Shown here: positions 11,001 to 23,500 of the stretch, in pieces
Position numbering within the stretch: the stretch's first letter is position 1
How the letters are laid out: every line of letters begins with the position of its first letter
DNA from: Neofusicoccum parvum
Taxonomy: Eukaryota; Ascomycota; Dothideomycetes; Botryosphaeriales; Botryosphaeriaceae
Reading direction: 5' to 3'
Assembly (NCBI GenBank): GCA_020912385.1
Contig: CP087217.1
Location: forward strand, 1,860,001 to 1,924,000
Length of the DNA: 64,000 bases
The notes under the pieces: generated by a model
What the model saw: only the letters and a program-made list of their open reading frames with translations
What the model was told of the DNA's origin: nothing
The model's database searches: none
Translations under genes and position numbers: made by a program

Positions 11001-11886
11001 CGGACGGCGGGCAAATCGTCGAGGCCATGGACATGGTTCTCTGAGTGCTGAAGCTTCCTTGGCTTGGGCTTCTAGTTTTGGTGCCGGGCTGGGGGATAGA
11101 AGGCTGTCCAGGGTAACCGCCGCTCCCAGTGCGCTCTGGGGGCCCGCCGTTGGGCTCTTGTCTCGGCCGATTCGGTATGACGCGCCCGCTCATTGTCTGC
11201 GTGCGTTCGTGGTCGTGGTTGAAGGACGAAAGAGACATGGTCCTCTCATCAGACCGCTCAGGCACCACCCGTCCCTGCGCGGTTGTCCTGGCCTGGTTCA
11301 CGTAGGGCGCCTGGCGGAAGGTGTGGGCGGGGTTCATGTTGTAGCCACCGCCAGGGGGGTACATCTGCGGACGCGGGGCAGAGGCAAGAGACTGCGAACG
11401 GTAGGCATCAGAGTTGAGAGCTGGGCCGGGGTGTCCTGGGGGAAGTCTCTGAGGCAGCGGCTTGTTGGGGTACTGCTGTGGCGGCGGCATCCCGCGCGGG
11501 TCCATGCGCTGGGGCATGTTATACGGGCGGCGGTCAGGGCGCAGCGGCTGCGGCAAGTAGTGATTCTGCGGCTGGCCGCGTGGAGGAGCTGGACCGTCGG
11601 GAGGGCCTCGTGGCGGAGGGAAGCCGTTGGGTTGGGGCGAGCCGTAGCCGTTGGCGCCGGGTCTCATGGGCGGCATCCGCTGCATCATGTCTGAGACCTG
11701 CGACGACATGGTTGCGGCGCGGTCAGGCGGGCGCTGGAAGGACTGCGAGGTCATTGTCTGCGAGCGGTCGGCCGGGCGGGCGCCGAAGATGTTGTTGAAG
11801 GCGGCATCGCGCTGGAAGTCTGAGGTGTGGCCGTAATTGGCAGGGCGACCGTACTCCCTCCCCTGCTGAGCGCTGTAGTCTGCCAT
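8035..11886 (-). CDS. ROM2: Rho1 guanine nucleotide exchange factor (Rom2-like), 1228 aa
   Basis: Activates the Rho1 GTPase at the cell cortex, upstream of Pkc1 and glucan synthase in the cell wall integrity pathway. Exons on the minus strand are 11886-9216, 9165-8738, 8679-8248 and 8190-8035 (3687 nt, in frame throughout). The order is a disordered P/Q/R-rich N-terminus (1-~310), a DEP domain (~323-415), a DH/RhoGEF domain (~500-695, beginning at the typical RQEVISELMYTERDFVKDLE), a PH domain (~720-870), and a CNH domain (~890-1170, starting GGRKLAYGTDFGVYVADRRP). A short tail has GQQGQQGQQQ. DEP-DH-PH-CNH is the diagnostic Rom1/2 architecture and length is normal. The stop at 8035 and the Q-rich tail come from the last exon (51 codons). 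It shares a 696-bp divergent promoter with VMA3. Confidence 0.93.
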
Positions 11887-12582
11887 GTGGAGCTAGCCAG
11901 CACGGCGATGTGCGAGGAGCAGCGCGGCAGCCCGCTCCTCAGCGTGTGCGTGGTGGTTGTAGGGCCCGGGGTGGGAGTGAGGGATGGCGGAGGCAGGAGT
12001 GGACGGGGCGGCGTTGGCGGCGATGACCCTGCAGCGATCGACAGGACGCGCTCGGGGCGGCTGGCGATGGGGGGCTGCGGTCCTGCGGGCGTTCAGCAGC
12101 AGCAGCAGCGCGCGGCGGGAGGCGGGGAGCAGGGCGACTTGTCTGGTGCTGCGGTGCTGGTGCTCCTGGGGGGGCGGCCGGGAGAGCGGGCGTGGTCGCG
12201 GCTGGGGCACGATATCTGTCGTTTTATGGCTGAGGGGGCCCAAGGTGCGCAGGGGCAAGGCCGTGGAGCTGGCGGGCGCGGCGGATAGCAATGAGCGGGG
12301 GGAGAGAGGCAGAAGGGAAGTCGCTAGATCCGTCGGCCTTGGACTGAGTTGAGGAACTAGAGGGTAGAGGGCCTGGGGTTGTCTCGCGCGAAGAACGCTC
12401 CAGGGCTAAGGCGCCGCGTGAGTGCCGCCAAAGCGTCCTGTCCAACCTTAGGTCCGCCGACGAGCCCAGCACCTCGCAGCTCGCACGCAACGCCCCATCA
12501 ACACCGCATCCGCCGCGCATCCACGCCGCCGCCCTCGTCATCACCCCAGCCGCCGCTGCCCCCCGAGCCTGCCCTCGCCGCC
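11887..12582. promoter_or_regulatory. divergent promoter ROM2/VMA3
   Basis: GC-rich 696-bp gap between two start codons pointing away from each other. It must hold both promoters and 5' UTRs. Overlapping frames on both strands are compositional. A tandem CAGCAG run at about 12095-12110 is the only simple repeat. Confidence 0.7.
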
Positions 12583-13405
12583 ATGGAGTCTGATCTGACC
12601 CCCAAGTTCGCGCCCTTCTTCGGCATGGTACGTCGCCCACCGAGCTTCCCACGCCGCCGCCACCCATGCTAACACGCTGCAGGGCGGGATTGCTTTCGCG
12701 GTAAGCTCTGTCCGCGCTGCACCGGTCCGCTAACCTCTCTAAACCCGTGCACAAAGATGATCTTCGGATGTACGTCGCCCTCGAGCTCAATGCAGCCGCT
12801 GCAGCTGCCGCAACGCAGCACCGCTAACAACCACACCAGGCGTCGGCGCAGCATATGGCACGGCCAAGTCTGGCATCGGCATCTCTGGTGTCGGCACCTT
12901 CAGGCCTGACCTGATCATGAAGGCAAGCATCGCGGTGGGCCTGCTGCGGGTGGTCGCAAGCTGACAGCAGCCAGTCTCTCATCCCCGTGGTCATGTCGGG
13001 TATCATCGCAGTCTACGCGCTCGTCATCGCTGTCCTCATCGCCGGCGACATGGGCCCCCCGCCGCAGCAGAACTACAGCCTGTTCAGCGGCTTCATGCAT
13101 CTCGCATGTGGCCTGTCGGTCGGCTTGACAGGCACCGCCGCTGGATACGCGATTGGCAAAGTAGGAGACATGGTGCGTCTGGCGTCACAACATTACTTCT
13201 GGAGCGCAGTGCTGAAGGCAACAGGGCGTCCGTTCGTACATGCAGCAGTCGAGGATCTTCGTCGGCATGGTTTTGATTCTCATTTTCGGCGAAGTCTTGG
13301 GTCTTTATGGGTACGAACCGAGCGTCGTGAGACCGAAAGGGCAACAGCTGACGTCTTGGCAGACTCATCGTCGGCCTTATCCTCAACACTCACAGCAGGG
13401 GTTGA
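12583..13405 (+). CDS. VMA3: V-type H+-ATPase proteolipid subunit c, 161 aa
   Basis: Forms the rotor ring of the vacuolar/endosomal proton pump. Seven exons: 12583-12627, 12683-12700, 12757-12769, 12840-12922, 12975-13172, 13225-13310 and 13363-13405 (486 nt = 162 codons). The product has four hydrophobic helices. It shows the family landmarks [54 protein letters not shown] and [20 protein letters not shown]. Glu142 in [10 protein letters not shown] is the proton-carrying acid. Exons 2 and 3 are micro-exons of 18 and 13 nt, both required for frame and homology. Intron 4 starts with GC (ATGAAG|GCAAGC) rather than GT; reading through or using a GT breaks the conserved PDLIMKSLIPV stretch. No automatic frame shows this gene whole. 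Confidence 0.95.
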
Positions 13406-14480
13406 TTCACCATTCCGATTGGGCGTGCGTGGGTTCGCGGTGTATTGAACAGACCCCTGCTAGCGGATGGCTGAACTGGGAGTGCACCAGTCTGCCCACC
13501 AGCTACGTTTCACGGAGTCGAGATTTGGACAGCATTGAAGAAAGGGCGGGCGATGCTGCTTCTGGCGTCTGGCGTACCGGTTCTCTCGCCCCACCGCAGC
13601 ATCGACGCAAGGCAGGGGGCGGGTGTATATACACATGTATCACGCTCCAGCCAATGTACTGTACTTTACACGGACGGAATTAGAAGGAGTTCAGGGTTGA
13701 CGTAGTGATTAAATGCAGTGCACCGCCACGAAGCTACCCCAGAGTCCCGGTGCAAAAATAGAGGCCGAGCGTTGCGCTCACTCGCCGGGCAGCACTCGGC
13801 GGACCGCGGCTGGGCTGGGTAGGGCGGAGCGTGACGTTGCTGCCGACAAATTAAGCTCTGGAACAAGCCGGCCACATGGGCGGCTTCTCTATGTTTGTCG
13901 AGGCTCCGGTGGATGCAGACAACGCCAGGCCTCGTCCAGCCACGGGCAGGTTTTGCGGGCGTCTGGTCGCCGTGGAGCACGGCCATCCTCTGGCGTCTCC
14001 AAGGCGGGCCGCACGTGCGTCATCTGCACGGCTGCCGCTGGGCCCCCACGCCGCTGCAGGCGGGCGGCAGGGTCGAGCAGCTCGGCCAGCAGCCGCAGCA
14101 GCGTGCGTCGGGCAGAACGCGCGCAGGACGGGAGGCTCGGGGCACTGGAAAGCTGAGGAAGCCAGGGCTGGCGGGCAGGCGCCTGGCTGGGGCGGTGGGC
14201 GGCTTGGGGACCCTGTCAGCGGCTGTCAGATGAAGCGTCATTGCTGAGATTCGCGCCGGCTAAGGGCCCCTCTATCAAAACACAAGCACCCAAATCGCGA
14301 CCGCCGCTTTGCTTCGCCCACCAGCCCGCCGCCCTCACCACCGAGCACCCCCACCGTCCACCCGCCGCTCCACCGCGCCGGCCGCCTTCTCGCGCGATGT
14401 GCTGAGCGCCTCGCTCGCTACGAGTCCTATCAGCGCCTACCTCCGCCCGCAGAGCCTTCGTCGCCCGCCGCGCATCGGCC
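13406..14480. other. intergenic: VMA3 3' side and PKA promoter
   Basis: About 1.1 kb between two plus-strand genes. It has a TATATAC element at about 13625, close to the VMA3 3' end. A GC-rich leader immediately precedes the kinase ATG. Frames of 106-147 aa on both strands are GC-driven and overlap each other; none is supported. Confidence 0.6.
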
Positions 14481-16002
14481 ATGGCCGCAGCCGCGATGCA
14501 CCACCTCGTCCCGCACAGCATGCGCAGCTCGCACAACGGCGAATCGCACCACCACTACCACCCCGAGAAGATGACGCAGCGCGAGCAAGAAAAACAACAT
14601 CTCGCCAACTGGGAAGCCGAGAGGCAGCCGCTCGAGCCCGATGTCGTCGCCCAGGACCCGGCCAAGAAGCGCGTCGGCCACTCGTCGCGCTTCCTGCGAT
14701 GCGAGGACTTTGAGTTGATAAAGACCCTGGGCACCGGTATGCGCAACGCCTGCTCTCCGCGCGGCGACGCCAACGCTAAGCCTGTGCCTTGTTAGGGACG
14801 TTTGCGAGGGTCTGGCTTGCGCGCCTGTCCAATCCTCGCCAGGGCGACGACGACAAGGTCTTCGCGCTGAAGATCCTCCGCAAGGTTGACGGTATGCGCC
14901 ACAGACTGCCCCACTAGCCAGCCGTTGCGCCTGACACCAAGCCAGTCATTCGTCTCAAGCAGGTCGAGCATGTGCGCAACGAGCGCAATGTCTTGGCCGC
15001 CGTTGCCGGCCACCCGTTCATCACAACCATGGTTGCGAGCTTCCAGGACCACGACTCTCTCTACATGCTTGTCAGTGCGCTGCCGCCAGACTTCCAACTT
15101 GCTTTTGCTAACCCTACCCCGCAGCTCGACTACTGCCCCGGCGGTGAGGTTTTCAGCTACTTGCGCCGAGCACGCCGGTTCAACGAGCCGACCTCTCAAT
15201 TTTACGCTGCCGAGATTGTGCTGATATTGGAGTTCCTCCACGAAAAGGAAGGTGTTGCTTACCGAGACTTGAAGCCTGAAAACATCCTCATAGACGCCGA
15301 GGGACATCTCAAATTAGTAGACTTTGGCTTTGCAAAGAAGGTCGATAATAGTCAGTCTCCATTGCCTCTCATCTATCGACACCGCTAACCTTTCCGAAGG
15401 GGAGACGTACACATTATGTGGCACTCCTGAATATCTCGCACCTGAAGTGATCAGGAATACAGGTGAATGCTTATCGTCGAAGTTTTTCTAGATAATCGGC
15501 TGACCAAAACTAGGCCACGGCTGCGCTGTTGACTGGTGGGCCTTTGGTATCCTGGTCTACGAGTTCCTCGTGGGCCAACCTCCTTTCTGGGACCAGAACC
15601 CAATGAAAATCTACGAGCAGTATGTCTTGTAGAGCTTTGCCAAGTCCTGAATGCCGTGCCACTGACAGCCGCGCTCCCAGAATTGTTGAGGGCAGAGTGC
15701 GCTACCCCTCTGCCATGTCGCCAGACGCACGCGACCTGATCGGAAAGCTATGCACGGTCGACACGTCCAAACGCCTTGGAAACATCAAGGGTGGTGCTGC
15801 GGCAGTGAAGTCGCATCCCTGGTTCCGGCACATCGACTGGGATGCGCTGTACCACCGCAAGGTGCAGGGACCCATTGTACCACATCTTCGCGGGCCTGCC
15901 GATACGCGGAACTTTGACGAGTATGACCCCGAACCCGAAGGTCGCCCGCCGTACACGGATGAGATGGCCACGAAGTACGATCAAATGTTCAAGGACTTTT
16001 GA
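14481..16002 (+). CDS. pkaC: cAMP-dependent protein kinase catalytic subunit, 397 aa
   Basis: Ser/Thr kinase of the AGC group, held inactive by the regulatory subunit until cAMP binds. Seven exons: 14481-14736, 14796-14891, 14946-15070, 15125-15350, 15400-15462, 15514-15619 and 15681-16002 (1194 nt). Seen: glycine loop [11 protein letters not shown] from ~86, FALKILRK with the ATP lysine, YRDLKPEN with catalytic Asp207, DFG at 225-227, activation loop [16 protein letters not shown] including the phosphorylatable Thr, and a C-terminus ending FKDF. A terminal FxxF is the hallmark of PKA catalytic subunits. The ~75-residue N-terminal extension is His/Gln-rich and divergent. Fungi usually have two paralogs. 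The divergent [19 protein letters not shown] helix and short N-terminus suggest the secondary (PkaC2/pkaB-like) one, but this is tentative. Confidence 0.93.
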
Positions 16003-17568
16003 AGAAAAGAAGATAACGAGGCATGAAACCCCAAAAAGAAGGCCGCGAAAGGCGTTTGCGGAGAAGCAGATTGTGAGGAGGATGTGAATAATGGTCCATG
16101 ACTGGACTGAATGTTTGAGGATTGCGCAAGAACAGAGGCATAACCACATTGCCTACGACGACTACGAGCGATCTCTGTACTCAATGGTGTTTTTATTTTT
16201 CGGGAGGAAAGGGTTTGGGCGGCTTGATACCTTTTGGAATCATCACGTACATTGGGTACAGCATTAAATACTTGTTTTCTTGTTTTCTTTTTACACAGCG
16301 GACTCTGTACAGTGTACTTAACAGCTCTTAGGCTCTAGTCCTCTCCTTTGCCCGAGATCGGGTTACAGTCGGTAGATGTGAGAGTGGGGATGACGGTCAG
16401 ATACGATGAATGAATATGAGGCGTTCAGGCTGCTTCCCTACCATCTTCTGTTTGCTAGCTCGTCGAAGCGCGTTCACCGCCAGTTGTAAAGATTGGAGTT
16501 GATGTTTGATCAACAAGTGATACTCGACGCGATTACCCCGGCATAACCACTCTAACCCGCACGGCCGCCAGACGTGCCTCTGAGGCATTTGTCTCGTGGG
16601 ATGAAACATAACTGTTACGGGCCCAAAGTTTCTGGCCAGGTTTTTCGAATGCGATACGGTGCAGGGCCGTGGAGCCTGCCCAATTTTATCGGACCATATG
16701 CTGCTTACCGAGTTTAAGGTCGGCACTGCATGCGTTATGATGGAAGTTAAGACTTCAAAGCAGGTTCGTCAAGAATGCAAGAAGGATGGCTCCTTGTGAG
16801 AACTGTTCATGCGCAAGAGCGGCAAGTGGGATACGGCACGGCTCCGTCCGAGGTTTCGATGCAAGAGATTTTTCATGCGATGTCGTGGGCGCGGGCAAGG
16901 TTGGCCTGAGTTGCGAGGTTGTCGAGCGTAATGCGGCTTGATTGGCTGCTGTTTTTGCCAACTGAGGCCGACAAATACCTGTAGAATGACTCTTGGTTCT
17001 CAAATCCACACATGGAGTATAAAGCCAGGGCTTAGATGGACGGTATCGCACGAGGGCACATCTGGCGCCGTCGCAGTCCCCAAGTTCCCCGCTCAGGCAG
17101 CCCGGCGTGGGTGCCGCAGCGGTAGTGCAACGGCGTGGTGTCGGGATCGGTCATGCAAGATCGATCTTAGTGTCCCAACAACGGGACCACCGTCCCATCA
17201 CTTTTAGGTCAGCAGGCGTGGGGAGTTCGAGGTTGGTGTAAGCGTGCAGTCAGCGGCTGCGGGGTACTGGATTAGGCAAGTGGTTTGCCGGGCGTCTCGC
17301 GCGCTTTTCTGGCCACACAGGCGCGCGCCCGCCCACAGCGCCCACGCCTCGCTTTCGCCCGAGCTGCCGGACCCCGCATCGTCCCCAGCCACCAACCCAA
17401 TTCCGCCCTGGGAGATCCACACAGGGCCAGCACGCCAGCTGTGCCCGCAAGAGCTGCAAGCACCGCAGCTGGCCGTTCCGCGCCCATGTTACCCGAGGCC
17501 GACGGCGTGACTCCTCTCTGTCCAAGGGCCCAGCTGTCGACCATCCATGTCGCCTCCCGCCCAAAAAC
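16003..17568. other. intergenic spacer, no supported gene
   Basis: About 1.6 kb. The left part is the likely kinase 3' UTR. The right part is the promoter of the acyl-CoA synthetase. The minus-strand frames around 17250-18056 and 17272-17670 are antisense to the first exons of the synthetase. A tRNA-like stretch at ~17112-17190 was checked and does not fold as a tRNA by eye. Confidence 0.55.
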
Positions 17569-19847
17569 ATGCTGCGCAGCACATTGGCCAGCTGGAGCTC
17601 GGCCTCCAGTAGCTTGACAGCCTCCTCCTCGTCGTGCCTTGCCGCCGCCAGGTCCCGTCTCCTGCGACAAGGAACCCCACGCTGTCTCACCCCGACGTCA
17701 TCGCAACTGCTGCTGCAACGTCGCGGACTGTTGACCCAGGCCTTTGCGAGGGGCCCGACCGAGGTACTTTGTCTAATTGGGGGCTTTGATAAATACCGTG
17801 GGCTCTGGCTAACTTGGGGCACCGTGTGTAGCCGCCATTGCTGGAACAGACGGTAGGCGAGCATTTCGCCTCGATTGTGGCTGCCCATGGTGATCGTCCT
17901 GCGTGAGAATCTCCTATTTTCTACTTCATTCAACGGCGTTGGGAGATATGCATTTGCTGAGACGGACCATCTAGTGTTATATCCCGACACCAGCAAGCCC
18001 AGCTGTCCTATGATGACCTCGACCGAGCTAGTAATGCTCTCGCACGCGGCCTGCAAAGCCTCGGTGTGAAGCAGGGTGATCGCGTTGCTGTATCACTGGG
18101 CAACAACATTGAATATGCAACTGTAAATCTACCCATTGCACTTCTGCACTTGTTGATCAGTTAATAAAAAAAAAACGACCAGGCCACGTATGCGCTCTTC
18201 AAACTCGGCGGCATTCTCGTGCCCCTGAATCCAGCTTTCAATGCTGTTCAAGTCGTTTCCGCACTTGCCCATCTTGAAGCCTCTCACTTGATCATTGGAA
18301 CCGAGACGAACCTCCCTCGGAAGGACCCACGGTCCAATGTCCCGCTATTGACCCATTTACTTCCGAATCTACGTTCCGGGAGCACGAGAGTGGAATCCGA
18401 ACTTGTCCCCTCGTTGAAAGGCGTTGTCATCGTAAACAACTCCGACGGCCGCATCAATGTTAATGATTTTCCCTGCTTGACAAAATATCAGGATGTTGCA
18501 GCAAAAGGAGTGGATGCCGAGAGATCATTATCAGACCAAGGGCTCCACCCGAATGACATTGTGAACATCCAATTCACATCCGGCACGACGTCCATGCCCA
18601 AAGCAGCCTGCCTGACGCATAGGTCAATCCTCAACAACGGCAAGAGCATAGGCGATAGGATGCTACTAACCCCCGAAGACGTCGTCTGCTGCCCCCCTCC
18701 TCTCTTCCAGTAAGCTACGCCCTCCCCCCACGTCCACACGAACACCTCTCTCACACCCCGCCTCCCAGCTGCTTCGGCTGCATCCTCGGCTACATGGCCA
18801 CCGCCACGCACGGCTCCGCCATCGTCTTCCCCACCGAGTCGTTCAACCCCGAAGCCGCGCTGCGCGCCGTCCAGGAGCACCGCGCCACGGCGCTGTACGG
18901 CGTGCCCACCATGTTCCTGGCCGAGCTCGAGCTGCTCGCGTCGGGCGCCGTGCCGGCGACCGGCCTCGACCAGCTCCGCACCGGCATCGCCGCCGGCAGC
19001 TCCATCCCCGCCGAGTTGATGCGCAAGCTGCACCGCGTCCTCAACTTGACTGAGTTGACCATCTGCTACGGCATGACGGAGACCAGCCCGGTGTCGGCGA
19101 TGACCACGACGGACGATCCGCTGGTGAAGCGCATCGAGACCGTCGGCAGGCTGATGCCGCATGTCGCCGCCAAGGTCGTGGATCCGGCGGATCGGACGAG
19201 GGTGCTGGGCGTGGGCGAGCGGGGGGAGTTGGTGGTGAGCGGGTATCTGACGATGAAGGGGTATTGGGGGGATGAGAAGAGGACGGTGGAGGTGCTGGTG
19301 CCGGATGAGGAGGGTGTGATGTGGATGCATGTAAGTGTTCTAAACGTCGATTGCATTCGGGCAGCTGACATTCATATCTACAGACCGGCGACGAGGCCTC
19401 GATGGATGAGGATGGCTATGTTTCCATTACCGGTCGCATCAAGGATCTTATCATCAAGGGTGGCGAGAATATCCATCCCCTCGAGGTTGAAAACTGCCTT
19501 CTGTCGCATCCTGCCGTATTTGAGGTCTCAGTCGTGGGTCTTCCGGACGAGCGGTATGGTGAGGTTGTAGCGGCGTTCGTGGTGACGCACGAAGGGATGA
19601 GCGTGGAAGGGAACGAGGTCAGAACTTGGGTGAGGGAGAAGTTGAGCCATCATCTTGGTGAGTCTTTCCTTCTCGTCGGGGATATGAAAGCGAGTTCAAT
19701 GTGTGCTAACAAGTGCGTGGGGTTTCAGTGCCGAAATACGTGTTTTACGTAGACACTTTCCCAAAGACAGCGAGTGGGAAGATCCAGAAGTTCAAACTGA
19801 AGGAATCGGGGATTGCGCTCGTGCGGGATGGGAAGGGGGCGGATTAG
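17569..19847 (+). CDS. mitochondrial acyl-CoA synthetase (ACSF2-like, AMP-forming), 631 aa
   Basis: Activates a medium-chain fatty (or related) acid to its CoA thioester with ATP. Seven exons: 17569-17763, 17832-17902, 17975-18122, 18183-18709, 18769-19330, 19384-19657 and 19729-19847 (1896 nt). The first 65 residues (MLRSTLASWSS..RSRLLRQG..LLLQRRGLL) are Ser/Arg/Leu-rich without acids, a good mitochondrial presequence. Then comes PPLLEQTVGEHFASIVAAHG at the start of the catalytic domain. AMP-binding motifs are FTSGTTSMPKAACLTHR (Ser replaces the usual second Gly), YGMTETSPVS, TGDEASMDEDGYVSITGRIKD and the C-terminal PKTASGKIQKFKL with the catalytic Lys. The short upstream exons make the start easy to miss. 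The true substrate is not evident. Confidence 0.9.
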
Positions 19848-20556
19848 GCAAAGCAAGTATTGGATCACATGAGATGCATATTCGTGGTTAATTGCACTCC
19901 ATTGATCACCGTGGACTATTCTTGATGATTTGATAAATGTGTACCCTTCCATAAATTGCTTCCGACAAACGAGGAACAACACGGGTGGAGTCACTATCAA
20001 GCCATTAGGATTAACTGACCTCATCACTCATTGCTAGAGACAGTCATCTCCTAGAAGGAAACGTGGTTTGAATTTTGTGTTTTCCTTCTCTCCTATCTTT
20101 TCATCCTCAGCCAATTCTCTCCGTTCTCCACAGAACACATGACCTTCAACATATCGCAGCCACATCGGGCTTCTCTCTCACTCCAACTTCTTAACAACTG
20201 ACTTTTATCGTACACATACGGCACCTCTTCCTGAATTAAGAGGCTTCCCGCTCAAATGCTACACTGACTGCCATCACTTCACTACCTTCCTACCCTATCA
20301 GTAAGTCTTGAAATCCCGGCAGCATTTCAAAACGCAAATCGATCCTGATTTTCAAAGTAATACTGCCCAGATCCAACACTCCAGTACTTAAATAGCCCTC
20401 CGCAGACCCTCCGACCCCTCCGACCCCTCCAGGCGAACACTTAGCAACCAACGCAACAACGCTGCAACACTGCAACACCTTCCAACACCTTCCAACCTCC
20501 AACCTCACCAACTACAACACCAACTCACCCACCAGTACTGACCTGCCAACAAAAGG
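19848..20556. other. intergenic with CA-rich leader
   Basis: Left side is 3' UTR of the acyl-CoA synthetase. From about 20400 to the next ATG the plus strand is rich in CAACAC and CCTCCGACC tandem units, pyrimidine/A-rich sequence typical of fungal promoters and 5' UTRs just before a start codon. No gene seen. Confidence 0.6.
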
Positions 20557-23500
20557 ATGCCCGCTCCAGATCCCGACTCTTCGAGCCATGACCCTCCTAC
20601 ACCGTCAACCCTCCACTCACGGCACGCCCCGACCACGCCCACAAGCGCACCTACATACGCTCCCTCACTTACAACCTACGTCCTACCTCCACTCAATCAT
20701 CACATCGCTCACCAGCAATCCCACTCGCCGGCGCTCCCTCACTCCAAGCCGCGTCGCCCCGGTTTCGGTTCGACCGCCGATCCTCCCACCGAGCCCGCCG
20801 ACGGCTCTGCTCCTACGAACAACGCAGCCGTTACGATGGGGAATGACCAGAGTGCGCAACACACGCAGCGTCCCGCCGCTACGAGGCAGTCGGTGCGTGA
20901 TATACGTGCGAGACTACGGCAATATGACGCGAGCGAGAGAGCGGGTGACCATGGTGAGGGTGAGGTCGCCGACGCCAGTGAGCGGAGAATGAACGATGAC
21001 GGCAGTATGCACAACGCCTCCGCCAGCGGTCTCCGAGAGCGCAGCGGTATCGAAGAAGATGATGGCGCTGGATGGAACGGTGACGGTGGCGCGCAGCTCG
21101 GGGCCGACGATGGCGTGGAAGCTGCGGATCCGATTCTTGAGTACGGAGACACCGGTGGTCGGGGAGATGATGGGGAAACAGGTCGAGAGCAGTCCAAGCA
21201 GCAGAGCCGGGATGTGCAGCAGCGTCGACGTGGAGCGGATGTTCCACTCGTTCCCATGCGTCCGCCTTTCCTATCGTCGGATGGCTTGGCTCGTCCGGGT
21301 GCGGGCGGAGTTGCAAGAGAGAATCATGTGGCGGGGTTTGAGAGCGCAGATTCCAGACCGGCTATCGAAGAGCACATTCGGCTCAGAGAGGCTGTCGCTG
21401 CTCGCAAAGGGGATGTAAGTTCGAATGGCGAGACAGCTTCCGAGAGCCTGAGATCCACGCCAACTCTTGAGGAGCAAATGGCTAGAACGAGGGTGGTTTC
21501 TTTTGCGGGGGCCAGGAGCGATGGTGACGGGAATCTGGAAAAGCAAGGAAGCATTGGCTCTGTAGTGGATGAAGAAGACGGCCGCATGGAAGTCCAAGAG
21601 ATGAAGAAAGAGATTGGTCGCGCGACTTCATCTTCTTCAGGACAACTAACGCCACGGGTGATAGTAAGGCAGAAAGGACCGCGGTCTTATGAATCAAGAG
21701 ACGGAGGTTGGAGAGTCCGACCGTCAATGGCTACAGCTTCAAACTCGGTCGTCGAAGGAACTCCGGAGGCGAATTCAAGCGCGATGCCGAGGAGCACCGT
21801 AGTTTCGAGAGCAGAAACGGGAAAGAGCGTCATACCTGCAAGTACGAACACAACTACAGAGAATCCTCCACCGTCAAAGAGGCCACGAGACTCATCCGCA
21901 TCATCAACATTGCTACCAGTGGAGAAAAGGGTTAAACCCAGCCCAATGGAGACCGAGATGCAACAGGCTGTGCCTTATGTCCATAAAGATCTGACTCCTC
22001 AGCTTGAGAGGCTTCTGAAAGATGTCAAGGCCCAGCAAAAGATTATAAGAGACCAGGACAGCAGGATCAAAGCTCAGAGGAACATGATGGAGGAACTCTA
22101 CGAGCAGAAGAATGAGGCCCTGGCGCTCACTGCTCACTCTGACACAAAGATGGATCAGCTCGACAAGAAGACGGCGCAGCTTCAACAGAAGTCCGACATG
22201 CTGGAAGTGGCGAGTAAGGATAAAGCTGCGCTCAAGAAAGAAGTTACACAACTAAAGAAGCAATTGGAATCATTACAGAGTAGGGATAACCAATGGAAAG
22301 GGAAATTTGAGGTGCTGAACGGAAAAATTGAAGAGCTCGAAGATGATATCAGGGAGCAATCTGCAGAGAAGAGAGACATCAAGAAGCAGGTCACCACAAA
22401 AAAGAATGAGGCCGAGTCTTTTAGGAAGAAACAAAAATCTGCTGAGACCAAGCTAGGAAAAACTGAGGAAAAGCTTGCAAAGGCTGAGCAGGGTATAGCC
22501 AAATTGAAAGAGCAGCTGTCGAGCTTTGCCAAGGACGGGAAAAATGCCTTAAAAACACATCAAACGGCGGTGGTCGAGACCAAAAAGCTGCTCAAGAAAT
22601 CTGAGAACGAGTGCGCTAAGAAAGATGCCGAAATCGATGCTCTCCAGGCCAAGTTGAGAAAGATGGAGCAGAAGCTCGCGATAGCCAAGGACAAGCGGAG
22701 TCCCTGTGTTGTTTGCACAGACAAGTTGAACGAGGTTGTCTTACACTTGACCATGAAGCTCTGCGAAGACGAAGCGAATGGCCATCAAGTCTCTTTGGCA
22801 TTGCTACATCAAATACTCGGGAACCTGATGAGAAAGTTTCCTGAGCTCAGGGAAAGACGTCAAGCTGGCCACCATTTTTTCGTCAACAAGCCACAGTACT
22901 TCGTCTTGAAAGAGAGTACCGGAACATCATCGGAGAAAAGCGAGAGAAGCTACGGAGTGGGTGTTTCCGGAGGCGGGCTGTGCACCATGTGCGGCCACGA
23001 CGAAGTCACAAAGGCTCTTTACTGGATGATCGAGGCCTGTGAGAATCCACAGGACTCTGAATTCTGGCATCCTGAGCTCGTGAAATACGTTTATGCCTGG
23101 CAGGAAGCATACCCGGACTTCATCAAGAGATGCCAGGCTGGATGCGAGCTTGTCAGGACTTCTGGAGAAGATACTGAGGAGGAAGATGTTAAACAGGAAC
23201 TGCCTTGTCAACAGGAAGACAAGGGAGCCAAACTTACTCTAGAGCAGTCGAGCCGGGATACAAAGCAAGAGGAACTGTACGTCCTTCTCTTAAGGGTCCA
23301 GCAGACAGTACAGGCTTTCCACGAGCTTGGAATACCCCTTACGGAGCTTGGTGGTGCATACAAAGACTTCAAACAGATTCTGGACAAGCGTCAGGCAGAT
23401 GGCCTCAGCAAGTGGACCCTCCAAGACCGTGTGGATGAAGCAAAGAGGCTTCTTGAAGAGCGTGTAGAATATTGGACCAAGAGTCCTAAAGACCAGTTTG

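Noticed and set aside
17112..17190. tRNA-like stretch (GCAGCGGTAGTGCAACGGC..)
   Set aside because: No acceptor stem pairing and no TTCGA loop in the right place.
17250..18056. 268-codon minus-strand frame
   Set aside because: Antisense to the presequence exon and first introns of the acyl-CoA synthetase, whose spliced plus-strand protein is clearly conserved.
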